A stretch of DNA of 64,000 nucleotides. Source: Hermatobates lingyangjiaoensis. Lineage: Eukaryota > Arthropoda > Insecta > Hemiptera > Hermatobatidae. The notes below the pieces were generated by a model that searched no databases, was not told where the DNA came from, and was given only the letters and a program-made list of their open reading frames with translations. Shown here in pieces: positions 23,479-34,815 of this stretch (position 1 is its first letter; every line of letters begins with the position of its first letter). The position numbers and the translations under genes are program-made. The DNA lies in the NCBI GenBank assembly GCA_026182355.1, contig JAPFBL010000103.1, forward strand, positions 1,550,001 to 1,614,000, read 5' to 3'.

Positions 23479-24640
23479 CTAGACTACCCGATACCCGTTG
23501 GGTCATCCAACACATTTCTTAATGATGCAATCATGTTAACATAAACGCAAAAAACTCTAAATTAGTTCATTTCTAAGATATAGGATAATGAACATATTTT
23601 TAAGAAGTTCTCTTTATTTACATTGTTAGTACAATTTTAATATTTCTGATTAACCCTACTAAAAGCAACATGTAATTGGCCATGTTGAAATGTTATTTTA
23701 CACAAATGAACTAAAGTTTTCAGTAGAGTCTCTCCTTGAGACTTATGAATAGTCATGGCAAACGCTAACTGGATTGGAAATTGAATCCATGAAAAAGGAA
23801 TGTTATACTCTTCAGATAAAGCGATTTTCAATCTTGAAATTAGAATTATTTATCCTTGAAACTGTGATGCGATAATTTTACAAACAATAACTATATCATA
23901 AAGCTCCTCAGTTATTAGTGTTGTTCTATTACATAAGCGCGGTGCATCAGTATTTCTCATACATATACATGACAGGAACTTCCTTTTTGAGTTTTAGCTT
24001 ATGTTGGAACAACCCAGACATCTCTAGTGAGTCAAGCAATTCTTGAGGTTAATGTGTGGTTTTTGTTCCTACACAAACCCAGTTGTGTGATATATATTGT
24101 TTAATTTCTCCTAAAAATTATTCAATGAACCTATGATTAATTTCTCTGTGTATCTCGTTAAATTGAACTTACATAGAATTTTCTGTGAACAATATTTGTG
24201 GGTTGGTGAATGAAGAGTAAATATATTCAATACACTAATCAACATTGTGGGCACGGATAAACATATCTTCAGGTAGTAATAATCTGTTTATTTTCATTCC
24301 TTTCAACTCTGTCTTCACCAAGATTTATCAGAAATTTTGAGTATTCCTCATCTTTTTCTTGAACTCTAGATAAATGAATTTGGTAAATTTGCCCTACAAG
24401 TAAGACTGATTCAAGCATTATAGATATCAGCATCAGTTCCTCGCTTGACAACTGTAAGAAATGTTACTTCTTGAGATGCTGCAGCGAATACAATTAGTCT
24501 TGAACTCCTTAATTTAGAGAGAATTAGTTTTATTAAGAACTTATTTGTACCTTCTGATGCATTGGGAGCTTTACTCTATCATTTTTACTGAAATAGATAT
24601 ATCAAATAGACAAAGTGATTTTTGATTGCGGACATGATTG
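23479..24640 (-). mobile_element. Helitron relic, 3' end at 23479
   Basis: On the - strand the element ends with a short hairpin (ACCCAACGGGT) followed about a dozen bases later by CTAG at 23482-23479 and a T in the flank. This is the hallmark 3' end of Helitrons. Helicase fragments occupy the interior (next entry). The 5' end could not be fixed. Confidence 0.65.
23637..24560 (-). pseudogene. Helitron Rep/helicase C-terminal fragment
   Basis: The frame at 23831-23637 reads [19 protein letters not shown] and then [13 protein letters not shown], the terminal motifs of the Pif1-type helicase domain of Helitrons (F-P-L-x-L-A-F-A-M-T-I-N-K-S-Q-G-Q-T, H-G-Q-L-Y-V-A-L-S-R-V). Upstream on the same strand, broken frames to about 24560 include HKLKLKKEVPVM (from L-K-V-G-A-P-V-M) and a piece with KFLINLGE (24451-24269). 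Stops and frameshifts separate them, so the gene is dead. Confidence 0.75.
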
Positions 24641-25215
24641 TGTGCTTTTAAGATTTTACTTACATTAATTTGATAATTTCTAAAACCTCTGCTAACTATA
24701 ATAAATATCATTTGTTGATTATGTTGATAATGATTTCATTTGTTTTAATGTGGGTATATTTATTTTATTACTCATAACAAACTTGAAAATTTTGATTTAG
24801 AACAATCTACCATGTAATTATTACTATTGAAATGTGGACCTGAGTGACACGTAACTCCTGCTCATATGATGTGCTTCACTTAATCAACTTCCTAATTTAC
24901 CATGGAGAGGTAAGACCGATATATATTCAAACATTTTTGCCGCCCGGGGAGGCCGTAAGAAAAAGCCATTTAAAAACAGTATTACACACACAAAGAATAT
25001 AGGAACAATTACTATCATATACACTAATTTTGGTATAAAATTTCAGATTCTTTGTTAGCTTTTTATTATTTTAATTTTTTTACTTTTACCCCCTGAAAAT
25101 GCCGCCCCAAGGCACTACCGTGCTTGTCCTTGTCCATAGAATGTATGACTAGGGTAGCAATCCTTGACATCAGAAGTCGACCTATATCCAAGTGAAATAT
25201 TCACAGTCAGTTAGG
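24641..25215. other. Non-coding, with GC-rich GCCGCCC words
   Basis: Two GC-rich spots, TGCCGCCCGGGGAGGCCG (about 24939-24956) and GAAAATGCCGCCCCAAGGC (about 25096-25114), lie about 150 bp apart in AT-rich text. This looks like a fragment of a degenerate element, but no ends or coding sequence were identified. Confidence 0.35.
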
Positions 25216-25282
25216 TGTTCTTGAAGATGGGATCCAGACGGACCCGAAACCGGTCTGATACTTTACGAGGTATGACGGATTG
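25216..25282 (+). ncRNA. Hammerhead-like motif, stem III ACCGGT
   Basis: TTGAAGA (C-to-T in the first core base) is followed by stem II GGG / CCC, GAAA (25246-25249), ACCGGT (25249-25254) and C, a GUC cleavage triplet. About 10 bases on comes ACGAGGTATGACGG, a 14-base word also found beside the motifs at 34741-34815 (-) and 55880-55961. The three form one family with variable stem III hexamers. Confidence 0.55.
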
Positions 25283-25499
25283 TATTATTACTAATTCTAA
25301 TATATCCAAGTGGCAGGCCAGGGTGTTATTTTGTTTTTAGTTTTTATAGTTATATTCCTTTTCACAGTGTTTGGAATTCGTTCAATTTTTGTTCTGAGTA
25401 CTTATTAAATGTAAACATATTTTTTTCGTAAAATTTGAACTCTCTAAAGTTAGTTGTTTAGTCTTATAAATATGTTTCCAGAAAAAAAAACAAAAATAG

Positions 25500-25600
25500 A
25501 TATTAGTGTCCTCGAAACATGTAAAAACATAAAAATCTCGAGATCAAATAATTGTATGATTACTTTCCTTTGTTGACAGTAAAGTAATAATTATTTAAAT
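25500..25600. repeat. Terminal fragment of the 57940-58755 TIR family
   Basis: The words CTCGAAACATGTAA, AAATCTCGAGATCAA and ACAGTAAAGTAATAA match the end of the dispersed element at 58660-58755. Only about 100 bp remain. Confidence 0.45.
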
Positions 25601-26910
25601 GACAGTTTAATTTTCACAGTAGAACCATGAGTTTATTTCTGCTGGAAATAACCTTTTCATTGTAAGCTAGAACCACTACATGCTGAACAGTTCTTTTCTC
25701 TTATTTAAACTTTTTTTAAATAAAAATTATTATCGATGATTTAGAAGCATTATATTAATATGTAATGTTTAAAAATGTAATAGTAATATGTTAAAATAGT
25801 TTTACTGTTATATAAATAATTAAGGTTTAAAACTAAAGAAAAAAAGTTTCAATGATACAGAAAGAGATTCAGAGTGCAACAAGAGTAAAATACACTATCG
25901 GGAGGCGGCTCTAAAAGATTTGTTGAACATTTCTTGTAAATTATTTTACCCAAATATAAATGATTTTTTGAAATCTTCATGTTAGCCAAACATGTTTTCC
26001 ATAAAAAAAATGGAAATAATCTATAACAGGAACTAATATCTATAACAGGAGGATATATTACTAATATATCTATTAGTAATCAGTGGGATTATCATCTTCT
26101 ATATTAATTAGAGAATATAAAAGAGGTATCTATAGAAGAGAATATAGAATACCCTCGCAGATTTATCTCAAAGGATAGACATAATTCATTTCTTAAAAGT
26201 TATCATCTACTTGGCTGAATCAGCAGGTGTACGTAATTCAGTGAGAACATATCCTATGTTGTAAGTTTCCTGGCATTGTCTTGTGAAACTCAAGGACGAT
26301 TTTAATTAAAATTTTTTCGTTGCATATAATAAGTTTAATGTTATAATGCTCAGGTATTTATTTACTTAATTCTATAAATTTACTTGCTTAATGAGATACA
26401 TATTTATAAAAAAATAAAATTATGCAACCCATTTACAATTACATCTATGTTACATTCGGGAAAAGTGTTTGATGTGGTTGAAGTGGAATAGCAAATAAAA
26501 AATTTCGTCATATTAATTCAAATTGAAATGGTTCACAGACGTCAAACAGCATATTTTGTACAAATATTTTGGTTTAAAATTAAAAATAACTTATTTTTAT
26601 TACAATGAAATTAATATATTATTTGTGATTTTTACTATCATTTCAATTTAGTATAATAACTTGAGAATTATTTGGATAGATGTCCACCTTTCAATTGGTA
26701 TATTTCGAAAAGCAACACTGGTAACATATGAAGACAATTTCACTTGTTGAATCTGTTATCATTGGAGAATCAGAAACAACCTAGTACAGGATCCCAATTT
26801 CATGGAAATTTAATTTAACACATTTGTGATCTTCTGTAATATGGTATGGATGAGATTATATATTTTACAACACTAATCATTATTTGTGTAACTTTATTTT
26901 ATTATTTCAG
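25601..26910. other. Upstream region of the CALML4-like gene
   Basis: No repeat or other gene is seen. The initiator exon of the downstream gene should lie here or further left. ATG followed directly by GTATGG at about 26841-26849 is a possible start-only exon with donor, but this is a weak guess. Confidence 0.3.
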
Positions 26911-29443
26911 GCCCACCATTTCAGGGAAGAAGATATTGATGGTATTAAAAAGTGTTTATTATTATTATTGGTATTTATATTATTTTATTTCAGTTACTGC
27001 ATTACAGGGTTAAATATATTTTGTAGAGTTCAGAGAATGTTTTTTTCTTTTTGCTCGAAATGGGCAAATCAGGACATTAGATGAATTAACAGTAATTATG
27101 CGTTCTCTTGGAATGAGTCCTACAATTGCAGAGCTCAAAGGTTATCTCAAGGAAAAAGGTATTTATATTTTGGTCAGATTACCTTTATGTTATATTTTTG
27201 ACACAATATTGAAATGAATGTTTCCATTGTACAAGGGGTATGAGTTTTGTTTTGCATTCTTAGAAGAAAAGGGACACCAACGATATCTATCAGAAAGTGA
27301 TATAAAAAAATGGAATTATGATTCATCAGGCTATTTCAATCTTTCCTGTTTTGCTATAGGGCCTATCAATAATTTAACTTCTACTATTTTTCTTTCGTTT
27401 TTAGTCGATTCTTTCTGTTTCATAAGTTTGATATTGTTTAGAATAAAGTTTTAACAAATTTACTTGTAATTCATGTAAATAGTATTACATTTTTAATTTT
27501 TGCTGGTGGATTATTATATATAATAAGAGAATCGGAACTTCGCAAAGTCGATTGGACACCTCGATTAAGGCCATTCTGTGTTGTATGTGTTAGATGATGT
27601 AAATTGTTATTGAAAAATGGAGTGAGTTTACGAGCCCTAGAGTTGACAAATCAACAATGGCCAAAATGTTTATAAAACTAATTTGTGTTAATAATTTCAA
27701 AATGAAAACATGGATGGATTTTGTTGTAATTGATAATTTCAGGCAAATATTGTCTATTTATTAGTCTCAAAGAAGTGTTTGGTCTTCTCCCAAACCTTGA
27801 ATATAGCAAGAACTAATTAAACTTATATTGAAATAAACATTACTGCAATATAAGTATGAGTTGCTATTTAAGAAAAAGAAATCACTCCAAAATTCCTACT
27901 GGAGAGTAGGGAAACCCTTATAACCTCTGTGTAAAGGTCCTTCTCTGTAAACGCTGGGGCTCTTAAAGTACACTCTAGTCAATAATTCATTTGATTATAA
28001 CAGTGATATAGGATTAGATTTAAAAACATGGTGAAAGACTTAGGCATATGGTGGGTACTTTAAATTTGTATTTACGTTTGTAGATGTCGTTTATTTGGAT
28101 ATTTAATGTTTGTCTTCTTTTTTCTGTGCCTTCACTTTGCCCTTCGTATATGGAATATATTTATTGTACTACACCATTGATGTTATTTTCTGTCAAGGTG
28201 GTAAAATGTCATTCCCTGACTTTTTAAAAGTAATGCATGAACACAGTCGAGTTGAGAAACTCCCTACAGAAATAATTGAAGCGTTCCGTGCTGCTGACCC
28301 CCAGAGGAAGGGAGTGATACCTGCTTCGCAACTGAGACATATGCTTCTCAAATGGGGAGAACATCTGAGTCCCAAAGAAGGTATTCTTTGTATATTCTTT
28401 TTGTTGATCTCATTCTTACTATCCATATTTCATTTTTTAAGATATCAGTTCCTTGTTTCAATTTATGCTTGATGTTGGTTTCTTTGTTTATTTTATTGAG
28501 GTATTTGGTGGATCTTGGAACAGTCTTAATTGTCTTCTACAAATGGTTTACAATAGATCAACTCAAATATCTTAGGCTGAACACAATAGAAGAAAACTGG
28601 ATCAAATTGTTTAGAACACTGATTCATATTTCTTGTTTAATTTATCTTCGTTACTCCATTTTATATAGACAGCATATTTAGTATATATAATGGCTATTTT
28701 GAATATACTTGTGCTCTTGATGCTTTTTGTTCCAAACAGATTTTTTGTTCATAAGAGAAATATTGCGAAAATCAACGAAATAAGTATTTTGACATTTCGA
28801 CTAAAATGAATTATCCACTAAATGCAACGAAAGTTCAAGAATAAAATATGGAGTCACACTATCAGAAGAGTGGTTTTGTAATTTATGTAAATATATGTTT
28901 ACTTTTAAACTCATGTGTATTATCATAGATGCACAATGTGTTTCTGCTAACATCAAACTTAATTATGTATGTACCATTATATATTTGAAAGAAATCTCGA
29001 TTTACTTTTGCCACTGTTATTTTAATTATTAATTTATTTAATTTTATTTAATTTAAGGTCCTGTTGCTTTTTACTTACTTGTATTACACTGTTTAGTTAT
29101 TTATATTACAAGTTATTCTTTGTATTGACTTTTCGTTCTACTTTTACCGATAATAGTGAATTGCAATTACACATTACTTTCTTAATTCCTCTGAAAGTGT
29201 TTGAATTTTTTCAAGAGTATTCCCTGTATAGTCCTCAATAACGTTTAACAACTTGTAAGTTATGCTCCATGGATATTAAATTGTAAAGCTTATGTTGGTT
29301 ACTAAACTAAGTAGTTTATTTGTTATAAATTTTATGTTTCAGTCGAGCAGATCTTCAGAGAAGCCAATGTTACTCCACATTCCATGGTTAAATATGACGA
29401 CTTTGTCAAGATAGTTTGCGCTCCTGTTCCTGATTATTATTGA
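26911..29443 (+). CDS. CALML4: Calmodulin-like protein 4 (CALML4-type), four coding exons
   Basis: Coding exons are 26911-26941, 27027-27158, 28198-28380 and 29343-29443 (stop TGA at 29441). All have GT/AG introns and consistent phases, giving about 148 residues after a start codon in an unseen upstream exon, as in calmodulin genes where ATG stands alone. Exon 1 encodes AHHFREEDID; exon 2 FRECFFLFARNGQIRTLDEL and MRSLGMSPT; exon 3 KMSFPDFLKVMHEHSR to LSPKE; exon 4 IFREANVTPHSMVKYDDF. The order of four EF-hand helices is calmodulin-like. The loops are shortened or lack the acidic ligands: loop 2 is nearly deleted, loop 3 ends in Gln instead of Glu, loop 4 starts with Ala. Calcium binding is therefore unlikely. 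The REA-N-V-x-P motif and VKYDDF resemble vertebrate CALML4, a light chain of the microvillar myosin Myo7b. Ordinary calmodulin is excluded by these losses. A good splice donor (AGAG then GTAACG) after the stop suggests a spliced 3' UTR. Confidence 0.85.
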
Positions 29444-29822
29444 ATAATAATTATTAACAGAGGTAACGCCTTTATACTATATTTAAATAGCTATCATTAC
29501 TTGAACCCAGTTAATGTCTTTACAGTTTTTATATTTTAAAAGTGTTCCTATATGTATTAATCAATTAGATTTCAAGAACTAATGTAAACAAATTAAATAC
29601 ATAAAATGAACAAAGCTCATAACTTAAGCTATTTGCTGTACATTTTGTAAACAGGCTCATCTTCATTATCATTTGCATGAAGATGTGACTGACTGGTCTT
29701 ACTTACTGTCTGTTTTATCTATAATTTTCATGTCTTTTATGAAAGACATGTTACAATGGAAGATATTGTCATATAGTTTCATCTTTTACTCTATATTTTT
29801 CGAGGTTATGTCGTTTTTGTGG
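29444..29822. other. Sequence just downstream of the CALML4-like stop codon
   Basis: Probably 3' UTR and/or intron. A donor-like site AGAG followed by GTAACG lies at about 29459-29468. A possible matching acceptor is the T-rich run ending in CAG near 35259, but the distance is large and this is speculative. Confidence 0.3.
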
Positions 29823-29824
29823 TA

Positions 29825-30537
29825 CAGGGTGATCCAAAATGATCTGACACATTTATAGGCTTAATAAAAGCCAAACATAATAAATCATTTGAGAAAAAAA
29901 AACTTATTTTCTGAATGTATATATAATGCCATTTCATTTCATTAAGTTTTAAAAAATAAAATCAACTAAATGCTTCCCATCATTGTCAACACACTGTTGG
30001 AGACGTTCATGATAATTATTGATAGCTCTGTGGATCATTTCTTGTGCCAAATGAATTGCGCGTTTTAATTCCTCAATAGATCGAGGCCTATGACTGAATA
30101 CTTTGGATTTTATGTATCCCCACAAGAAGAAATCATACGGGTTCAAATCAGGAGATCTTGCAGGCCAATGGAGTTGGCGATTTTCTTCTTAATGTTGATC
30201 CACTTATTCTAAAGTTTGCAACCCATAATAAAATTGTGTTACGAGTGTTCTGTGTTCCATTTTGAGCATACGGAATGCTCTTTGTGTTGTTGTTATCGAT
30301 TCGTTGTTTTTGAAAAATGTTTCAACAATGAATGTGCGATGCTCGCCAGTCCAGTTCATAAGGATATACTGAAAATAAATAGAAAAAAGCTTATCAAATA
30401 TATAAATACATTTTGGTATAAATAAAATGAAATAGTTTTATATATACATTCAGAAAATACAAGTTTTTTTAAAATGATTTATTATGTTTGGCTTTTATTA
30501 AGCCTACAAATGTGTCAGATCATTTTGGACCACCCTG
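29825..30537 (-). mobile_element. Internally deleted Tc1/mariner-type element with intact ends
   Basis: The element is bounded by TA on both sides (29823-29824 and 30538-30539). Inverted repeats start CAGGGTG and stay recognisable for about 120 bp: ATCTGACACATTTATAGG on the left matches ATCTGACACATTTGTAGG on the right read in reverse. Length is 713 bp. The transposase is reduced to its two ends (next entry). TA target duplication and TIR-to-TIR structure indicate past mobility in trans. Confidence 0.85.
29949..30359 (-). pseudogene. Transposase relic (N- and C-terminal pieces)
   Basis: From an ATG at 30359 the - strand reads MNWTGEHRTFIVETFFKNNE and a following TTQRAFRM piece. Out of frame it continues to NTILLW and an ISGSTLRRKS stretch. 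This matches the N-terminal helix-turn-helix region of a large family of insect mariner-like transposases (W-T-x-E-H-R-x-F-x-V-E-x-F-F-K). Then, with most of the catalytic core missing (junction near 30165-30190), comes LHWPARSPDLNPYDFFLWGY and CVDNDGKHLVDFIF, the C-terminal part with the third catalytic acidic residue (DFFLWG). A full protein would need some 200 more residues. Confidence 0.8.
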
Positions 30538-30539
30538 TA

Positions 30540-31412
30540 GAAAGCTTGTAGACACACTATGTTAATATAGCGTAAATAGCAGAGCACAACACTCAATGAG
30601 AAGTAAATTGAAGTTGTTATTTCTACTGAAGTTAGTATGAAGCAGACAGTCAAACTTACTCTGGTTTAACTGCCCAAGGGCCACTTTGACTCCAAATAGA
30701 AACAGAGTCTGCAGTTAATTACAACTTCCATCTTCTTTTCTAGCTGTTAAAAAATCCAAGTTCCCATTGAATTACTTAAGAAAAATTGTTATGAATCCTT
30801 AAGATCCAGTAGTAATTTTAAATGAAATCCCTGTTAATAATAATACTATTATAAAATAATATACTAATATTATAACAAAAAAATTATAATAGAAATATGA
30901 CACACGTTACTAAAAGAATTTAGTAAAGTTTATGAGGTGTTGTAATGTTGCTATTACTCCCAGTGAACAGTGCTATCAGTCATTCTTAGTTGTTTCCAAC
31001 CCACACATAAAGAGGATTTCTTTATTACTTCCATATTTTATTAATCCAATTAAATACATGTGTATACAAAATTGTCGCACTTAAATTAAGAAAGTAAATT
31101 TTGTAAGTACACACACAAAGGAAGGTAATAGTGCTTTTAAAAAAATTGTACAACATAATAGTCTTAAACACTTTGAACACATAAAACGCTTCAAAAGCTT
31201 CCATTTATTACTTTCTCTATTTTAGAGGAACATCGGTGACTTGGGAGTGGGAAATTAAATGACCACTAAAGAATAATCTGTATTCACTGGCAGGATACAG
31301 TCACAATTTAATCAAATGACATATTTACTTATCATTAGTCATATTCTTCTTTCTTATTTTTGTAAAAAAAAATAAATATTGTTTTCATTTTAAAACAATT
31401 CTGGTTATTTCT
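30540..31412. other. AT-rich non-coding DNA, nothing recognised
   Basis: No supported gene or repeat. Confidence 0.4.
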
Positions 31413-31468
31413 TATTGTGGTTTGATCATTGATTGTTATTTCACGTCTTTATTGTGAAATCTTGTAAT
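31413..31468 (+). repeat. 3' end fragment of the family 1 Penelope repeat
   Basis: TTATTGTGGTTTGATCATTG followed by TTATTTCACG and TTGTGAAATCTTG is the same end that closes the foldbacks at 16.7, 37.4 and 59.1 kb. The ribozyme part is missing. A short TA tract follows. Confidence 0.7.
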
Positions 31469-31518
31469 ATATATATACTTTTTTTGATGAAAATACGATC
31501 CGAAATGGACAAATACAG

Positions 31519-31737
31519 TTCAATGTACATAAAGAAACGTAGCGAAATTAAAAACACACACTTACAGTCTCTAATTTTTGGTTGAACTGTCTTCAGGAGA
31601 GATAAGAAAGGGAAAACAAGCTCTGTACCAGTGCGCTTGGTTTCCCTTTCTTATCTCTCCAGAAGACGGTTCAACCGAAAATTAGAGACTGTAAGTGTGT
31701 GTTTTTAATTTCTCTACGTTTCTTTATGTACATTGAA
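31519..31737. mobile_element. Foldback element with AATT-type hammerheads
   Basis: Inverted arms start TTCAATGTACATAAAGAAAC and end with its complement at 31737, with AAACACACACTTACAGTCTC inside and a spacer near 31615-31640. The left arm on the - strand has CTGAAGA (31596-31590), CAGTTCAACC, AAAA (GAAA mutated), AATT and GAG pairing CTC. The right arm on the + strand has CAGAAGA, GGTTCAACC, GAAA, AATTA and GAG. Each arm has one different core mutation, so neither is fully canonical. The consensus is the intact copy at 62903-62941. Confidence 0.6.
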
Positions 31738-32094
31738 TTATATATATGGTCCATCCAATATTTAGAAATAAAACTTTTGGAGATCTTGTGTTCTTAGTAT
31801 CTGAGATATTTCAAATATATAGAAGAAAACTAGAGAGATAGTCAAAGAAATATATATATATATTATTGAAAATTACACCAAATTTAGCTGATACCTGTTT
31901 CTTAACAAGATTCTCAATTGCTTTGAATGACACTCTCGTTATTTCATCTGCACAATAAAGTACATCTCTTATAGTCTGATATATAGATCTATTAGAATTA
32001 TCCGTGAGAAATTTAAGAAATATGATGGAAATTATTTATAGGTTGTTTATGGAAGGTATAATAGTAAAATAATTGGTCATTTCACACTTATAGT

Positions 32095-33195
32095 GGGGAA
32101 AGTATTGTGTCTCCACACAAAAAAGTTGATTATAAAAAACTAAACGCTTTTTGATTACTTGATGTTCTTCTTCAGGTTACATCTATAAAATATATGCATA
32201 TATGAACTTTAGGAACATTGGGGTGACACTATTGTATGATAACATGGGAATAGTATTAAAATGGCTTAATTAATCCTTAACTATAAATAACATATAGAAA
32301 CATGTTGTAATTTATAAATAAAATAGATTCTTAATTATCTGCTGGGGTGGTTATTGAGTGGTTGAGATTAAGCAAGGACTGAGGGTGTCAGGGAGTGTTT
32401 TTAGGGGTGGGAGGGAGTTTAGAAAAATGCTTATTTAGAAGATCTGGGTATATTTGCCTAACTGCACAATCAGAAGATAGCTGTTTTTGCTATGGAGCAT
32501 TTTTCAAATTGCTCCATAGCAATTTGAGGAAACACATCTTTCAAATTATATGATAAGGTCCAGAAATTTCGTACATCTTGGTATTTGTTCATTAATACAT
32601 AGTGAGGTGTCCTTTCTAAATGATTTGTTGATTTCAAATGCTTCTAACCCTGATGTTTAATGATACTTATTATTAATATGTAAAATTTTTAAATTAATAT
32701 TTGCATGAAAACTATGGTTGTTAAGTTGTATAAGGTACTTTGCAAAGGAGATGAAATGATCACAATTTCTATTTGATTCTCTTTTTTGAATAAGGAAGTT
32801 TTGAAAAACGAATTAAAGAAACAACAAATAGAGTTTATGTGGCAGTTGAGCAAATATACCTCCCAAGACCTCCTACTTTCCTCTGAACTCCCTTCCACCC
32901 CTAAAAACACTCCCTGACACCTTCAGTCCATGCTTAGTCTCACCCACTGAATACCCAGCAGAACAGGTAATTAAGAATCTATTTGATTTAAAAATTCTAA
33001 CATCTTTCTGTTTGTTGTTTAAAGTTAAGGATTAATTAAGCCATTTTAATACTATTCCTATGTTATCACTCAATAGTGTCATATATTGTATTCAATTTTA
33101 ATTAATTCACCCCGATGTTCTTAAAGTTCATGTATGCATACATTATTTAGATGTAACCTGAAGTTTTTGTGTGGAGACATGGTACTTTTAGTAGT
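32095..33195. repeat. Old 1.1-kb inverted repeat (foldback) element
   Basis: The arms lie at about 32095-32420 and 32880-33195. Matching words include AACTTTAGGAACAT, ATAGTATTAAAATGGCTTAA, TTAATCCTTAACT, GATTCTTAATTA, CTGACACC, AAAAACACTCCCTGACA and the outer GTGTGGAGACA. Identity is perhaps 75-80 percent with small indels. The outer left arm includes, on the - strand, CTGAAGA, AAAA and AGCGTT, a worn relative of the ACGCGT hammerhead family (compare GTGTGGAGAC in the 17.1-kb foldback). The centre of about 460 bp (32420-32880) has no recognisable gene. Confidence 0.6.
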
Positions 33196-33199
33196 AAAT

Positions 33200-34740
33200 G
33201 AGTAACAGTACACTATAACAGATTGCACAATGAATGAATTCCATACTTAATCACAGCTATATTTTCACTCAAGAGGAGCTCCTTATTTACCTATGTAGAG
33301 CTGATTTAACGGTTAGTCACTCTTTTGAGAGCTATCCTCTCTTGAGAGATAACTCATGTACTAACTCATAAATTGTTTCTCAGACAATACAAGCTTAGTC
33401 GTCAGAAAACTTTTCAACTAGAATCTGATTATTCTAGAAATCTTTGGTGTCCAAGCTAGGTACTACATGATAATTCTAATAGGATATAGAGTTAAATTTA
33501 GGTAGCATGCTATAATTTTAGAAACATATTTATCTGAACTTAATTTTATGGTATGGCTAGTACATGCATAAATTTATATTTTACATTTTTAAACTATTTC
33601 TTTATTCTACTTTGTTACTCACTTTATTCTAGTGTGCATTGTAATTACAGTCCCATAATTTATATCATGTAAGTTAATTTAACTAACAAATCAGTCGACT
33701 ATAATTTCATAGTAACGCTAATATTAAAAAAAAATAGAGAAATCGAAAATTAACTTTTCATTTATTTTAAAATATTTTTTCATATACCCTCCATTACTTT
33801 AGTACTAAAGTATTGAGGCATTGTGGATTTTTTATTTCATTTTATTAAATAATAAACTTCTTTTATTTTTTAAAAAATATTATTTTTATTAATAATCTAT
33901 GAAGAGGCTATGAATGTAGCCTGATAATGGTTAGCGATATACATTTATTTCTCTTTCCAAATGTTCTTTATATTTTAAGATAATCTAATCATAATTAACA
34001 TTATAAATGTGTCCTTATAAATGCCCTTTAGTTTTCAGTATAGTCTAATCTGTGAATTTTTGATACAACATTTAACAGTTAAATATCTACATAGCACTTT
34101 ACAGTGTATGTTGCATCCAGTTCGATTATTTGCCTCTTTTTTTATCATTTTTTTTTTATTGTTTAAATTGCTTAGTGTACGTGAGGCAATTTAGTGTTGT
34201 ATATGATAAATACTTTTACTTACAATTATTATCCAGTATGGGTAGAATTAAGTCTCACCCACATTCAACCATGGCTTTTGTTTTGATATATGAGTAATTT
34301 TGAAAATATGGTGAATAAAAAATCGATCGTGTTTACAACATTGAATTGTGTCTACACTTTTTTTATCCATACAAAATTAAATGGATGTTTCTCTTAAAAA
34401 ATATCCTTAATTACTGCTTAATTTATAATGGAATAATCCAGAATTAAATAATAAGAAAATGTTTCACTGTATCGGTATAGCACAGAAAGGGATATTTAAT
34501 AACAAGAAGGAACAAGTACTAAGTTCAGATTAACCAAATATTCGATTTCACTGATAATGATGAAATAATAATGTTTAAAAAAAACTGTTCAGTAACATGT
34601 AATTTAATAAAACTATGAAAGCTTTAATTGTTTATGTACTACTGTAGCATGTTACATCATATATGTATTAATTACTGTTTTTTTTTTGTTGTCATAATGT
34701 TGCGTATGAATTGGTAATTTGATATTAAGATATTATTATC
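33200..34740. other. AT-rich non-coding DNA with one degenerate ribozyme-like spot
   Basis: No gene is seen. At about 33919-33950, CCTGATAATGGTTAGCGATA resembles the ACATGT-family fragment at 20.1 kb (TTGATAATGGTC on its - strand), but GAAA is absent. Confidence 0.35.
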
Positions 34741-34815
34741 AACCGTCATACCTCGTCTATCTAATGAAGTCACCCACCCGACCGGTTTCGCAATGGCTGC
34801 ATCATCAAAGGGACT
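34741..34815 (-). ncRNA. Hammerhead-like motif, stem III ACCGGT
   Basis: On the - strand TTGATGA (34808-34802) is followed by stem II GCA / TGC, GAAA, ACCGGT (34786-34781) and C, a GUC triplet. The + strand word CCGTCATACCTCGT at 34743-34756 is the complement of the 14-base tag shared with 25265 and 55948. Only the first core base (C to T) departs from consensus. Stem I is short (C-G pairs). Confidence 0.55.

Noticed and set aside
26884..27454. Continuous open frames over the CALML4-like introns as separate genes
   Set aside because: They read through intron sequence; the spliced exons give the conserved protein instead.
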